Of a stretch of DNA of 64,000 nt, positions 45,167 through 52,831 are shown in pieces. Every line of letters begins with the position of its first letter. The stretch's first letter is position 1. The stretch comes from Myxococcales bacterium. Lineage in GTDB: Bacteria > Myxococcota_A > Polyangia > Polyangiales > Polyangiaceae. The stretch is taken from positions 1-64,000 of the forward strand of contig JAEUKE010000192.1 in assembly GCA_016794345.1 (NCBI GenBank), in the 5' to 3' direction. The translations under genes and the position numbers were made by a program. Below the pieces are notes generated by a model, which was not told the DNA's origin, searched no databases, and saw nothing but the letters and a program-made list of their open reading frames with translations.

Positions 45167-45306
45167 GTCAGCCTCGCCGCCGCGCCCCTCCTCTGGAGGA
45201 CGGCGAGGCCGTCCCCGGCTTCACCGAGCGTGCCTACCACGACGAGCTCCTCGCGCACGGCTCGCCCGCCCCGCGTTACCTGCGCATGCTCGCGCCGGAG
45301 CGCTGA
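45163..45306 (+). pseudogene. short C-terminal fragment, DUF885-like
   Basis: A 47-residue frame from GTG 45163, overlapping the previous stop as GTGA. Its second half, FTERAYHDELLAHGSPAPRYLRM, resembles the extreme C-terminus of DUF885 peptidase-like proteins (helix ending in FHDxLLxxGSPP). All upstream domains are missing, so it looks like the remnant of a deleted gene. It could still be translated by coupling. Confidence 0.4.
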
Positions 45307-45315
45307 GCACGGCGG

Positions 45316-45693
45316 TCACCGCGCCTTCAGGCCATCGAGCACGAGGCCCCAGAACGGCGGCGTCTCTCCGTTCGAGAAGCGCCACCCGACGTGGGTCGAG
45401 CAGCCGGCGCACACGACGACGAGCCATCGGTGCCGCGGGAACCAGGGGAACTCGTCGCTCTCGGCGCCGACGCCGCGCGCGCCGTCGGCCCGGGCGAAGC
45501 AGCCGATGCGGAAAGGGAACCCCGCCGGGTTGACCCGATCGTGGACGTGTGTGCCGAACCGCTCGACGCGGTCGCGCTCCCGGGTGATCGCCGCGCCGCA
45601 ACGCGCGCAGACGAGCGTGTCGTCCTCCGCGGCGGTCGCGTCGTGAATGGGCGCTGCGTCGTGAGTGCTCGCCGGCTTCTCGTCTTCGAGCAC
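45316..45693 (-). CDS. stand-alone CULT-domain protein (cereblon-like)
   Basis: 125 residues from GTG 45693. After a disordered Asp/Ala-rich start it is one compact domain with CARC (Cys29, 32) and CAGC (Cys95, 98) zinc ligands and three tryptophans, W84, W90 and W104, spaced 6 and 14 residues. Human cereblon's thalidomide-binding cage (W380, W386, W400; zinc Cys 323, 326, 391, 394) has the same spacing, and the zinc-to-Trp spacing also agrees. The size and layout resemble the single-domain Magnetospirillum CULT protein. It should bind uracil- or glutarimide-like ligands. The cellular role is unknown. It lies 18 nt after a GNAT gene. Confidence 0.85.
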   Translation of the reverse strand: MLEDEKPASTHDAAPIHDATAAEDDTLVCARCGAAITRERDRVERFGTHVHDRVNPAGFPFRIGCFARADGARGVGAESDEFPWFPRHRWLVVVCAGCSTHVGWRFSNGETPPFWGLVLDGLKAR

Positions 45694-45711
45694 GCTGACC
45701 TCGAGGCCCGC

Positions 45712-46203
45712 TCACGCGATGGGCTTGAACATCTCGATCGCGGCCTCGCCGTTGACGTAGCTATCCGGCATTCGAATGACCGGCAGGTAGCCCGTGCGCG
45801 AGAAGAGGCGGCGACCGCGGGCGTTGCCCTCGGCGGTCATGAGCGTCATCACCACGGCGCCCTCCTCCCGCGCGATGGCCTCCGCCCGGCGCGTGAGCGC
45901 GCGACCGACCCCCGCGCCCTGCTCGCGCGGGGAGACGGCGATCGCGTCGAGACGAGCGACGGCCGGCGCCTTCCACGGACCAAACGGACGAGGCAGCCTC
46001 TCGAAGGTGACGATGGCGAAGCCGATCGGCGAACCGTCGCGCTCGACGATCTCCGCGCGAGCGCCCTTGGAGGCGAGCATCGAGCCGAGCGACCGGGCAG
46101 GATCACGCGACCATCGCGCGAACACGCGCCGCCCGATGGAGAGCATGAAGCCGTCGTCTTCTGGCGTGCGGGGCCGAAACCGGAGGCGCTGAGCGAGCCG
46201 CAT
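45712..46203 (-). CDS. GNAT family N-acetyltransferase
   Basis: 163 residues with the acetyl-CoA motif A LDAIAVSPREQGAGVGRAL (Q/RxxGxG/A) and a following helix (RAEAIAREEGAVVMTLMT). The N-terminus FRPRTPEDDGFMLSIGR is normal for single-domain GNATs. The substrate is unknown. It is followed 18 nt later by the CULT gene on the same strand, suggesting a shared transcript; a link between the acetylated product and the CULT ligand pocket is speculation. TAGGCT sits 9 nt before the ATG. Confidence 0.85.
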   Translation of the reverse strand: MRLAQRLRFRPRTPEDDGFMLSIGRRVFARWSRDPARSLGSMLASKGARAEIVERDGSPIGFAIVTFERLPRPFGPWKAPAVARLDAIAVSPREQGAGVGRALTRRAEAIAREEGAVVMTLMTAEGNARGRRLFSRTGYLPVIRMPDSYVNGEAAIEMFKPIA

Positions 46204-46267
46204 GAAGCTCGAAGCCTAGCAGCTGCGCGGCGAAGGGAAACCGAACCGGGCGCGGCGTGGGCAGGCG

Positions 46268-47578
46268 CTACTCGCCGAGCGAGAGCGCTCGATCGAGGAG
46301 CTCGCCGAACGTGGTGATCTCGCGCGGCCCCGCCCCACTGAACGCCGCGACGTCGACCGCGGGCGGCGGCGGGCGCTCCACGATCTGCGGCGCACCGAAG
46401 GAGAGGAGATCGGCGGGCGCGCCCCGTGACAGAGGCGGCGGCGTGGGCGCCTCGTCGACGTCGGGCTCGGCGATGCGCTCCACGCTCACCTCGTCCACGA
46501 TGGGTGCGGCGCTGGCCGGGTAACGCTGGCTCTCCACCTCGCCCGACTCGGGAGGCGGCTCGTCCACGCCTTCGAGGACGTCGTCGAGCGGGCGATCCAC
46601 CTCGCGCTTCTGTCGCTGGGACTCGGGGAGGACGTCGGTCGCGACGGGCGCAGGGGGCGGGATCTCGACCGGAGCGGACGCGGGCTCCGAGGGCTGCGGC
46701 GCGACGGCCTCGGGTGCCACCGACGCGCGCTCCTCGATCTCGGCGAGCGAGCTCCGATCGACGAACCCGGCGTGGTCGGTCCGGGGTCCGCGGTCGTCCT
46801 CGTCCGCACCGATTGCGGCGTCGAAGGCGGCCTGCATCGGCTCCGGAGGCAGCGAGCTCAGATCGGCCTCGTCCAGCTCGATGACAGCATCGTCATCGAG
46901 CAGCTCTCCATCCGGCTCCTGCCCGGTCGGGGGCGGGGGCTCGGAGAGGTACCGAGGAGGCGCGGTGACGAACGCGGGCGGCTCGGCCTCGAACGAGGTC
47001 GGCTCGGCGTACGGCTGCGCAGCGACGAACGCGGGAGGGGGTGGCTCGTACGCCGGCGGCGGGTAGATCGGCGGGGGCGGGAGCGGTGGCAGGGTGATGG
47101 GCCGCGGCGCTTCGGACGGGCTGGGGGCCGGCGCGCCCAGCGAGTCGAGATCGTCGAGCTCGAGCCGGCCGCCTTCCGCGGGGCCGGCAGGCGGGATCGT
47201 GCTGGGGCCGTCGAGCGGCTCCTCCTCTTCCCCGCGAGCTGCAGCCTCCGCGGCGGCGACCTCGGCCAGGACGAGCGCCTCGATCTGGTCCGCGTCCCCG
47301 GTCGAGGTCTGCTCCTCCTCGAACTCGAATCGAACCAGCGGGCGGGGCGCCGCGGGCGTCGGCGGCGCGACCTCGTCCACGATGGGCGGCGCGACCTCCT
47401 CGACCACGTGAGGAGCGACCGCTTCGTCGAAGGCGGGCGCCATCGCGGCGCCGTTCGAAGCCATCACGGTCTCCTCGTCGAGCGGCGGCGGCGCCGCCGA
47501 CTGGGGTCGGTTGGCGGCGTTCCGGCGGACTCGCTCGAGCAGCTGCTCGAGCACCTCGCGGCGCTCGTCGGGGCTCAC
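46268..47578 (-). CDS. disordered Pro/acidic-rich protein
   Basis: 436 residues from GTG 47578. Short helices are predicted at the ends (VSPDERREVLEQLLERVRRN and ITTFGELLDRALSLGE), with about 390 residues of Pro/Glu/Asp/Ala/Ser sequence between, including PPPPIYPPPAYEPPPP and repeats of VVEEVAPP/IVDEVAPP. There is no signal peptide and no folded domain. It overlaps the upstream gene by 4 bp (GTGA), so the pair is translated together. It looks like a flexible scaffold or linker protein. I do not recognise the family. Confidence 0.6.
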   Translation of the reverse strand: MSPDERREVLEQLLERVRRNAANRPQSAAPPPLDEETVMASNGAAMAPAFDEAVAPHVVEEVAPPIVDEVAPPTPAAPRPLVRFEFEEEQTSTGDADQIEALVLAEVAAAEAAARGEEEEPLDGPSTIPPAGPAEGGRLELDDLDSLGAPAPSPSEAPRPITLPPLPPPPIYPPPAYEPPPPAFVAAQPYAEPTSFEAEPPAFVTAPPRYLSEPPPPTGQEPDGELLDDDAVIELDEADLSSLPPEPMQAAFDAAIGADEDDRGPRTDHAGFVDRSSLAEIEERASVAPEAVAPQPSEPASAPVEIPPPAPVATDVLPESQRQKREVDRPLDDVLEGVDEPPPESGEVESQRYPASAAPIVDEVSVERIAEPDVDEAPTPPPLSRGAPADLLSFGAPQIVERPPPPAVDVAAFSGAGPREITTFGELLDRALSLGE

Positions 47579-48198
47579 GGTCGCTCCTCGTCTCGCGAGA
47601 CGGCCTCCGACATCGAGTGGAGCGATCGCAAGATGTCCGTGAAGAACATGCCCTGCTCGAACCGCTCGAGCGCGAAGGCGATGGCGCGCGGATTGCCGAC
47701 GAGGATTCGGGCGCTGCGCCCGGACCGATCGACGACGGCGGCTCCCATTTCGCGCGCGGTCGCCGTGGACAGCGCGCCCTCGACGAAGCCGAGCACGAGG
47801 TCGTCGGCGCGAGCGTCCACGCCGCAGGGGTCGAGGACGAAGATCATCGCGTAGCCCCACCGCTCGAGCCGCAGGCTCCCCAGGCCCAACACGGCGATCT
47901 CACCCCCGAGCAGCTCGACGAGCTCGTCGACCGAGGCTCGCCGCAACGACTCGCCCATGGGAGCGCTCGGAGGCATCGTGCCGGAGTCGCCGGCGGGGAT
48001 CCCGAGGCGCCGCGCGACGCGGCCTGCGGCCTTCACCCCCATCGCTCGCCCGAGCCCACGTGCGTCCGTCTGGCCGGCCGCGAGCGCGGCGAGCGCGGAC
48101 GCGGGAACCATCACGTAAGGATCGCCGTCAGAGAGACCGATGCGCCCGAGCCCGAGATCGAATGCCACCGCGCGTGAAGGGTCGAACGAATGTGCCAT
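47575..48198 (-). CDS. hypothetical protein, possible V4R-like fold
   Basis: 207 residues from ATG 48198. The second half (VDELVELLGGEIAVLGLGS, LDPCGVDARADDLVLGFVEGAL, GRSARILVGNPRAIAFALERF) has the strand-helix rhythm of V4R or heme-NO-binding-like ligand folds, but the resemblance is weak. There is no signal peptide. It overlaps the disordered Pro-rich protein gene by 4 bp. It is divergent from the secreted protein at 48316. The function is unknown. Confidence 0.5.
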   Translation of the reverse strand: MAHSFDPSRAVAFDLGLGRIGLSDGDPYVMVPASALAALAAGQTDARGLGRAMGVKAAGRVARRLGIPAGDSGTMPPSAPMGESLRRASVDELVELLGGEIAVLGLGSLRLERWGYAMIFVLDPCGVDARADDLVLGFVEGALSTATAREMGAAVVDRSGRSARILVGNPRAIAFALERFEQGMFFTDILRSLHSMSEAVSRDEERP

Positions 48199-48315
48199 GG
48201 TGAGTGGGGGCTCGGCGCCCCGAGCGTAAGAGAAAATCGTGACGGTGGCCTCACAAACGTGGGGGCAAAAATGCAAGGCCGTGAGTCCTCCTCGACCCTG
48301 GTAAAACCCAGTCCG

Positions 48316-49629
48316 ATGCGGCGTCAGACCGGAACAGCCCTCGCCCTCTCGGGAGCGATCGTGCTCCGGGCGTCGCTTGGCGCAGCGGCGCCCGGCGTCG
48401 ACGAGCGCGTTCCCCACGTCGAGGCCTCGTTTGCGAACGTGGGCCTCCGGCCGGAAGGAACATTTTCACGCGTCTGCGCGGCCGAGGCGGACGTCTGCGT
48501 GCATTTCGCGGCCCCGACCAACCGGGACGCGGCGTCCGAGGTCCTCGCGGCGGGCGCACGCGCGCTCCAGGGCCTCGCGGCGCTGCGCTTGCCGGGCCCG
48601 CTGCCCGACACGCCGCGCGGCGGAGACGGCGGCCTCGACATCTATCTCGTGGGCGATGCGCCCGCGGTCGCACACGGGGACGCGGGCGCGACCGGGACGG
48701 GGTTCGACCGAGCGAGCGCGTTCGTCGTCGCACCGGCACACGGGATCGTCAGCTGCGTCGAGGCGCAGCAGCTCGCCTCCGCGATCGGCGCGGCCGCCTT
48801 GCTCGGACGAGACGCAGCGCTCGACCCGAGCTCCCTCGCCATGCTCGCCGATCACACGGGCACCCTGCTCGAGCCTTGCACCCTCCGCGAGATGGAGGAG
48901 ATCGATCTCGCCCAGCGCGCACCGAACCGCACCTTCGTCGGCCCGCTCGGCTCAGGGGCGCCCGGCAGCTTCTTGTTCCCGCGGCTGCTCGAGGAGAAAT
49001 ACGGAACGGGAGAGCCCGGGAAGCTCACCTTCGCGCTCGCGTCGATCGCGGCCCAGAAGTCGCCCACGCTCGTCGACGAGCCCGACCCGTTCGACTCGCT
49101 GCGGATCACGCAGAAGGCGAACCGGTCGTCGCTCGCCGACAACGTCCTCGAGCTGATGGTCGCGCGCGCCTTCCTCGGCGATCGGAGCGACGAGACCCAG
49201 CTCGCGGACGTCGCGAAGTACGGCTCGTTCGGGCGCGTGCGCTTCGAGTGGGCGGTGCCACACGCGAGCCTGCCTCGGCGGCTCGCCCAGACTCGCCCGG
49301 TGGAGCCGCTCGGCGCGGCCTACATCTGGCTCGATCTCGCCGGCGCGTCGCCGGACGCGGAGCTCACCTTCCTCGCGGAGTGGGAGGAGCCGGTCGCGTT
49401 CCGGTGGGCGCTCGTGAAGGTGGACGACAAGGGCTCACCCCTCGCGACGCTCGAGGTGGTGCCCGTGCTCGGGCAGACGAAGATCGAGAAGACCGTGCGC
49501 GATCTCTCCGGTGCCCGAGGCGTCGTCATCGTCGGCGTGAACGAGGGCGAATCGCGTCGCGACGACCCCTTCGATCCTGGCCAGCCGCGCGAGCCGGGGC
49601 ACGGCTGGGTCGTCAGCCTCTATCGTTGA
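48316..49629 (+). CDS. secreted protein of unknown function
   Basis: 437 residues with an N-terminal signal peptide (TALALSGAIVLRASLGAAAPG). The mature protein has paired cysteines (RVCAAEADVCVHF) and an acidic/hydrophobic rhythm. The middle (LALLADHT-like SLAMLADHTGTLLEP, EEKYGTGEPGKLTFALASIAAQKS) recalls the active-site-side helices of metallopeptidase-like proteins, but no HExxH is visible. I do not recognise the family. Its 3' end overlaps the TetR gene by 17 bp on the opposite strand. Confidence 0.6.
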   Translation: MRRQTGTALALSGAIVLRASLGAAAPGVDERVPHVEASFANVGLRPEGTFSRVCAAEADVCVHFAAPTNRDAASEVLAAGARALQGLAALRLPGPLPDTPRGGDGGLDIYLVGDAPAVAHGDAGATGTGFDRASAFVVAPAHGIVSCVEAQQLASAIGAAALLGRDAALDPSSLAMLADHTGTLLEPCTLREMEEIDLAQRAPNRTFVGPLGSGAPGSFLFPRLLEEKYGTGEPGKLTFALASIAAQKSPTLVDEPDPFDSLRITQKANRSSLADNVLELMVARAFLGDRSDETQLADVAKYGSFGRVRFEWAVPHASLPRRLAQTRPVEPLGAAYIWLDLAGASPDAELTFLAEWEEPVAFRWALVKVDDKGSPLATLEVVPVLGQTKIEKTVRDLSGARGVVIVGVNEGESRRDDPFDPGQPREPGHGWVVSLYR

Positions 49630-50305
49630 GCACCGCCTCCAAGTACGCCCGAGCCATGACCTTCGTCTCGGCCACGAGCCGCTTGGCCTCGGAATCCTTC
49701 CGGCGGACCGCCACGAAGAGCAGCGCCGAGATCATCTCGACGAGCGCGGACGCGACGACGACGCGGCGCGCGGGCGAGACGTTCGGAGCGATGAAGCCGA
49801 TGAACTCGGCGCCCCGCGCCGCCATCACCTGGTTCAGCTTGTCGCCCGCGTCGAGCATCTCTGCCGTGATCGACTGGTGGACCCACACGGCGCGAAAGCC
49901 GGGCAGATCGCAGTGGAAGCGCCAGAACGCCTCGATGAGCTCGTCGAGCAAAACCGGCCAGGGCCGCTCGAGCGCGCCCGCAGCGAGCAAGGTCTCGAGG
50001 AGCCCCTGCGCGCGATCCAGGTACCGCGTGCGGAGCGCGGCGAAGAGCGCCTTCTTGTTGGGGAAGAACTGGTAGAGGCTGCCGATCGAGGTCTCCGCTC
50101 GCGCGGCGATCTCCTCCATTGTCGCGGCGTCGTACCCCATCGCCGCGAAGACCGTGTCCGCCACGTCGAGGATCCGCTCGAGCCGCGCCTTGCTCCGCTC
50201 CTGGGTCGGGACGCGCCGGAGATCGGCCTTTCTTCGCGAGCGCCCTGCAGGACTCTTCGCGGACTTTCTGAGGCTCGGGCGGACCGGCACGTGTGGGTCC
50301 GTCAT
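49613..50305 (-). CDS. TetR family transcriptional regulator
   Basis: A 230-residue regulator with an N-terminal basic extension of about 30 residues. The HTH TMEEIAARAETSIGSLYQFF is a typical TetR recognition helix ending in YxxF. The C-terminal helical part has the TetR ligand-binding/dimer shape. It is divergent from a cytochrome P450 gene, and the 96-bp gap contains a 20-bp palindrome likely to be its operator. It is probably a repressor released by a P450 substrate or product, and may control its own gene too. Confidence 0.9.
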   Translation of the reverse strand: MTDPHVPVRPSLRKSAKSPAGRSRRKADLRRVPTQERSKARLERILDVADTVFAAMGYDAATMEEIAARAETSIGSLYQFFPNKKALFAALRTRYLDRAQGLLETLLAAGALERPWPVLLDELIEAFWRFHCDLPGFRAVWVHQSITAEMLDAGDKLNQVMAARGAEFIGFIAPNVSPARRVVVASALVEMISALLFVAVRRKDSEAKRLVAETKVMARAYLEAVLNDRG

Positions 50306-50323
50306 ACAGCGGAACGGGCGCCC

Positions 50324-50329
50324 TTGACA
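50324..50329 (+). promoter_or_regulatory. -35 box TTGACA of the P450 gene
   Basis: A perfect TTGACA lies before the P450 gene. With an 18-bp spacer, CATTCT at 50348-50353 is a weak -10 box (3 of 6 matches). Transcription would begin near the TetR-type palindrome. Confidence 0.45.
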
Positions 50330-50342
50330 AACATGAGCCTTG

Positions 50343-50382
50343 CCTCACATTCTTGGCTCCCGATGTGAGGGCAGCCTCACAT
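50343..50382. promoter_or_regulatory. TetR operator palindrome with an extra half-site
   Basis: ATGTGAGGGCAGCCTCACAT at 50363-50382 has two perfect 8-bp arms around a 4-bp centre, the size of a TetR-family operator. A further CCTCACAT half-site at 50343-50350 repeats the same arm and overlaps the candidate -10 box. The regulator gene is divergent 58 bp away, so it is the natural binder. Confidence 0.7.
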
Positions 50383-50401
50383 TCGCTCCGAGGAGGCACG
50401 T

Positions 50402-51769
50402 TTGGTCACGACCGCGCTCGTCGCACCCGCCGGCCGCAAGGCCACAGGCCCCAAGGGCCTGCCGCTCATCGGCAGCCTGCTCGACGCCTGGGCCGATCCG
50501 CTCACGCTCATGACGCGGAGCGCGCGCGAGCACGGGGACGTGGCCAAGCTCCGCTTCGCATGGCTCGACTATCACCTGCTGAACGCGCCCGCGGCCGCTC
50601 ACAGGGTCCTGGTCGAGAACGCGAAGGCCTACCACAAGAGCCCCAACTACCAGGGCCTCAAGATCATGCTGGGTCAGGGGCTGCTCACCAGCGAAGGAGA
50701 CTTCTGGCGCAAGCAGCGCCGGCTCGCCCAGCCGGCCTTCCACCGCGACAAGATCGCAGGCTTCGTGAGCACGATGGCCGCCTGCACGACGGACATGCTG
50801 GATCGCTGGGACCGCGAGCGGCCCGCCACGCTGGACGTCCACGCCGAGATGATGCGACTCACCTTCCGCATCGTCGGCAAGACGCTGCTCTCCGCCGACC
50901 TCGAGGCGGACGCCAAGCAGTTCGGGCAAGCGCTCGACGTCGCGATCAAGTGGGCCAACCAATACGTCGAGTCGATCGTCCGGATCCCGCCGTCGATCCC
51001 CACCCCGAAGAACGTCCGCTTCCGGCGAGCGCAGCGGGTCATCGAGAGCGTGGTCATGCGTGTGGTGGAGGAGCGACGCCGGTCCGGGAAAGACGAGCCG
51101 GATCTCCTGTCGATGCTCATGGGCGCGACGGACGAGGCGACGGGCGACGGCATGAGCGACAAGCAGCTGAAGGACGAGCTCCTCACGCTCACGCTCGCCG
51201 GCCACGAGACCACTGCAAATGCTCTCTCGTTCACGTTCTACCTGCTCTCACGCCACCCGGAGGTGCTGCGGCGGCTCCGGGTGGAGGCGCGCACGGTGCT
51301 CGCCGGAAGAGACCCCGCCCTCGAAGACCTCCCTCGCATGCCGTACACCAAGGCTGTCATCGAGGAGGCGCTGCGCCTCTATCCTCCGGCCTGGGTCTTC
51401 GAGCGCATCGCCTTGGAGGACGACGAGGTGCTCGGCTACACGATCCCCAAGGGCGCCATCGTGGCGGTCTCGCCGTGGGTCATGCACCGCTCGCCCGAGC
51501 TGTGGCCCAACCCCGAGGGGTTCGATCCGGCGCGCTTCCTCGAGCCCGATCCGAACCGCCACAAGCTCGCGTACTTGCCCTTCGGCGCGGGTCCTCGCAC
51601 CTGCATCGGCAACGTGTTCGCGCTCACTGAAATGCAGATCATCTTGCCCATCATCGTGCAGCGCGTCGCGCTCGAGCTCGTGCCCGGCACGGAGATCGCG
51701 CTCGATCCGTCGATCACCCTGCGGCCCAAGACGGGCGTACCAATGACGTTGCGCGCCGACGTTCCGTAA
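50402..51769 (+). CDS. cytochrome P450
   Basis: 455 residues from TTG 50402, with AGGAGG 5 nt upstream deciding the start. The I-helix oxygen-binding AGHETT is at 266-271, the K-helix ExxR is E322-A-L-R325, and the haem-binding FGAGPRTCIGN has Cys401. The sequence resembles CYP102-like/fatty-acid-type bacterial P450s (RLYPPAWVFER, MHRSPELWPNPEGFDPARF), so a fatty acid or lipid substrate is plausible. There is no signal peptide. No ferredoxin or reductase gene lies beside it, so redox partners are encoded elsewhere. The divergent TetR gene and operator imply ligand-induced expression. Confidence 0.95.
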   Translation: MVTTALVAPAGRKATGPKGLPLIGSLLDAWADPLTLMTRSAREHGDVAKLRFAWLDYHLLNAPAAAHRVLVENAKAYHKSPNYQGLKIMLGQGLLTSEGDFWRKQRRLAQPAFHRDKIAGFVSTMAACTTDMLDRWDRERPATLDVHAEMMRLTFRIVGKTLLSADLEADAKQFGQALDVAIKWANQYVESIVRIPPSIPTPKNVRFRRAQRVIESVVMRVVEERRRSGKDEPDLLSMLMGATDEATGDGMSDKQLKDELLTLTLAGHETTANALSFTFYLLSRHPEVLRRLRVEARTVLAGRDPALEDLPRMPYTKAVIEEALRLYPPAWVFERIALEDDEVLGYTIPKGAIVAVSPWVMHRSPELWPNPEGFDPARFLEPDPNRHKLAYLPFGAGPRTCIGNVFALTEMQIILPIIVQRVALELVPGTEIALDPSITLRPKTGVPMTLRADVP

Positions 51770-51883
51770 GGTCTCGGGCTCGACGGCCAGCAAACGGAGC
51801 GACGCGTTCCGGCGCTCCGGCGAGGCGCCGTGCGCACGAAATGCGCTGCCACGGAGTGAATCACAACGTGGCCGCGACCGTGG

Positions 51884-51889
51884 TAGGGT
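51884..51889 (+). promoter_or_regulatory. -10-like hexamer TAGGGT
   Basis: TAGGGT lies 11 nt before the GTG at 51901 of the next lipoprotein gene, supporting that start over the upstream ATG 51841. Confidence 0.35.
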
Positions 51890-51900
51890 GCGCCGCCACC

Positions 51901-52809
51901 GTGGGACACCGACGAACAAACCGGCTCCGAGCGTCGCTCTTGCTCTCTTTCGTCTTCGCCTGCGGAGGCGGCAAGGACGACAAGACCCTCAAAGAGACGG
52001 CAGAGATCAAGGCAGCCTGCGAGAAGCTCGTCGCGTTCCAGGAGAGCGAGGCGGGCCTGCTGACGGACCTTCGCTCGCTCACCGAGGTGCTCGGCTCAGG
52101 CGCCCCGTCGACGGTCCCCGCGCAGACTCGCTGCGCGGCCGATCTGCACCTCTACCGCGCAGCGAGCCCGACCGGCTACGCCTGCATCGAGGGCTGCGCG
52201 GGTCAGAGCGGCTACGCCGCCGTGAAGGCCTGCTTCGACAAGTGTGTGGCGGATGACGAGCCGCTGGAGAAGGCGCGCCGTGAGTCGCGCAAGCAGCGCG
52301 AGGTGAACGCGCGCAACTGGCTCGGCGCTGCGTCCAGCCAGGCGACCACGAACGTGACGAGCAAGGTCTCCGACGGCAAGGGCCGCGAATGGCTCCTCGG
52401 GGTCGACCTACCCGACCAACCCCAGTCGGACGGGCCCGGCCAGTGGCGCATCGAAAAGACGAGCGCGCTCGTGGCGCCCACCGTCAACATCACCCTGCGC
52501 GACACGGCGGGCACCCCGCAGGAGGCGGCGCTCGCCGTCGAAAAGGGCGAAGGCCTCTCGGAGCTGAAGCAGCAAGACAAGAAGGGTCGGTTCCTCCTCG
52601 TGCGCGTCGGCCCCGACGCGAAGATGTCGCGCGCCGGCACGGCCTCGCAGAACCGCGACCGGCTCGTCGCCCAGGTCGTCTACGACAAGGACGACGTCCG
52701 CGTGGTGTGCACGGTGCAGGCGCGCCTCATCGATCTCGACGACGGCCTCATCAACGCCGCCACGGTCTGGACCGAGAACCTCTGCAACTCGGTCGGGCTG
52801 AAGCCCTGA
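51901..52809 (+). CDS. lipoprotein with Cys-rich first half
   Basis: 302 residues from GTG 51901. A short signal peptide ends in FAC (lipobox), and GGGKDDK follows. The first about 110 mature residues are helical with four Cys (ACEKLV, RCAADLH, ACIEGCAG, ACFDKCVADD), like a disulfide-bonded helical bundle. The second half is beta-rich with no known motif. It is convergent with the M3 peptidase gene, with 22 bp between the stops. The function is unknown. Confidence 0.65.
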   Translation: MGHRRTNRLRASLLLSFVFACGGGKDDKTLKETAEIKAACEKLVAFQESEAGLLTDLRSLTEVLGSGAPSTVPAQTRCAADLHLYRAASPTGYACIEGCAGQSGYAAVKACFDKCVADDEPLEKARRESRKQREVNARNWLGAASSQATTNVTSKVSDGKGREWLLGVDLPDQPQSDGPGQWRIEKTSALVAPTVNITLRDTAGTPQEAALAVEKGEGLSELKQQDKKGRFLLVRVGPDAKMSRAGTASQNRDRLVAQVVYDKDDVRVVCTVQARLIDLDDGLINAATVWTENLCNSVGLKP

Positions 52810-52831
52810 CCGAGTTGCAGCGCCCGGTCGG

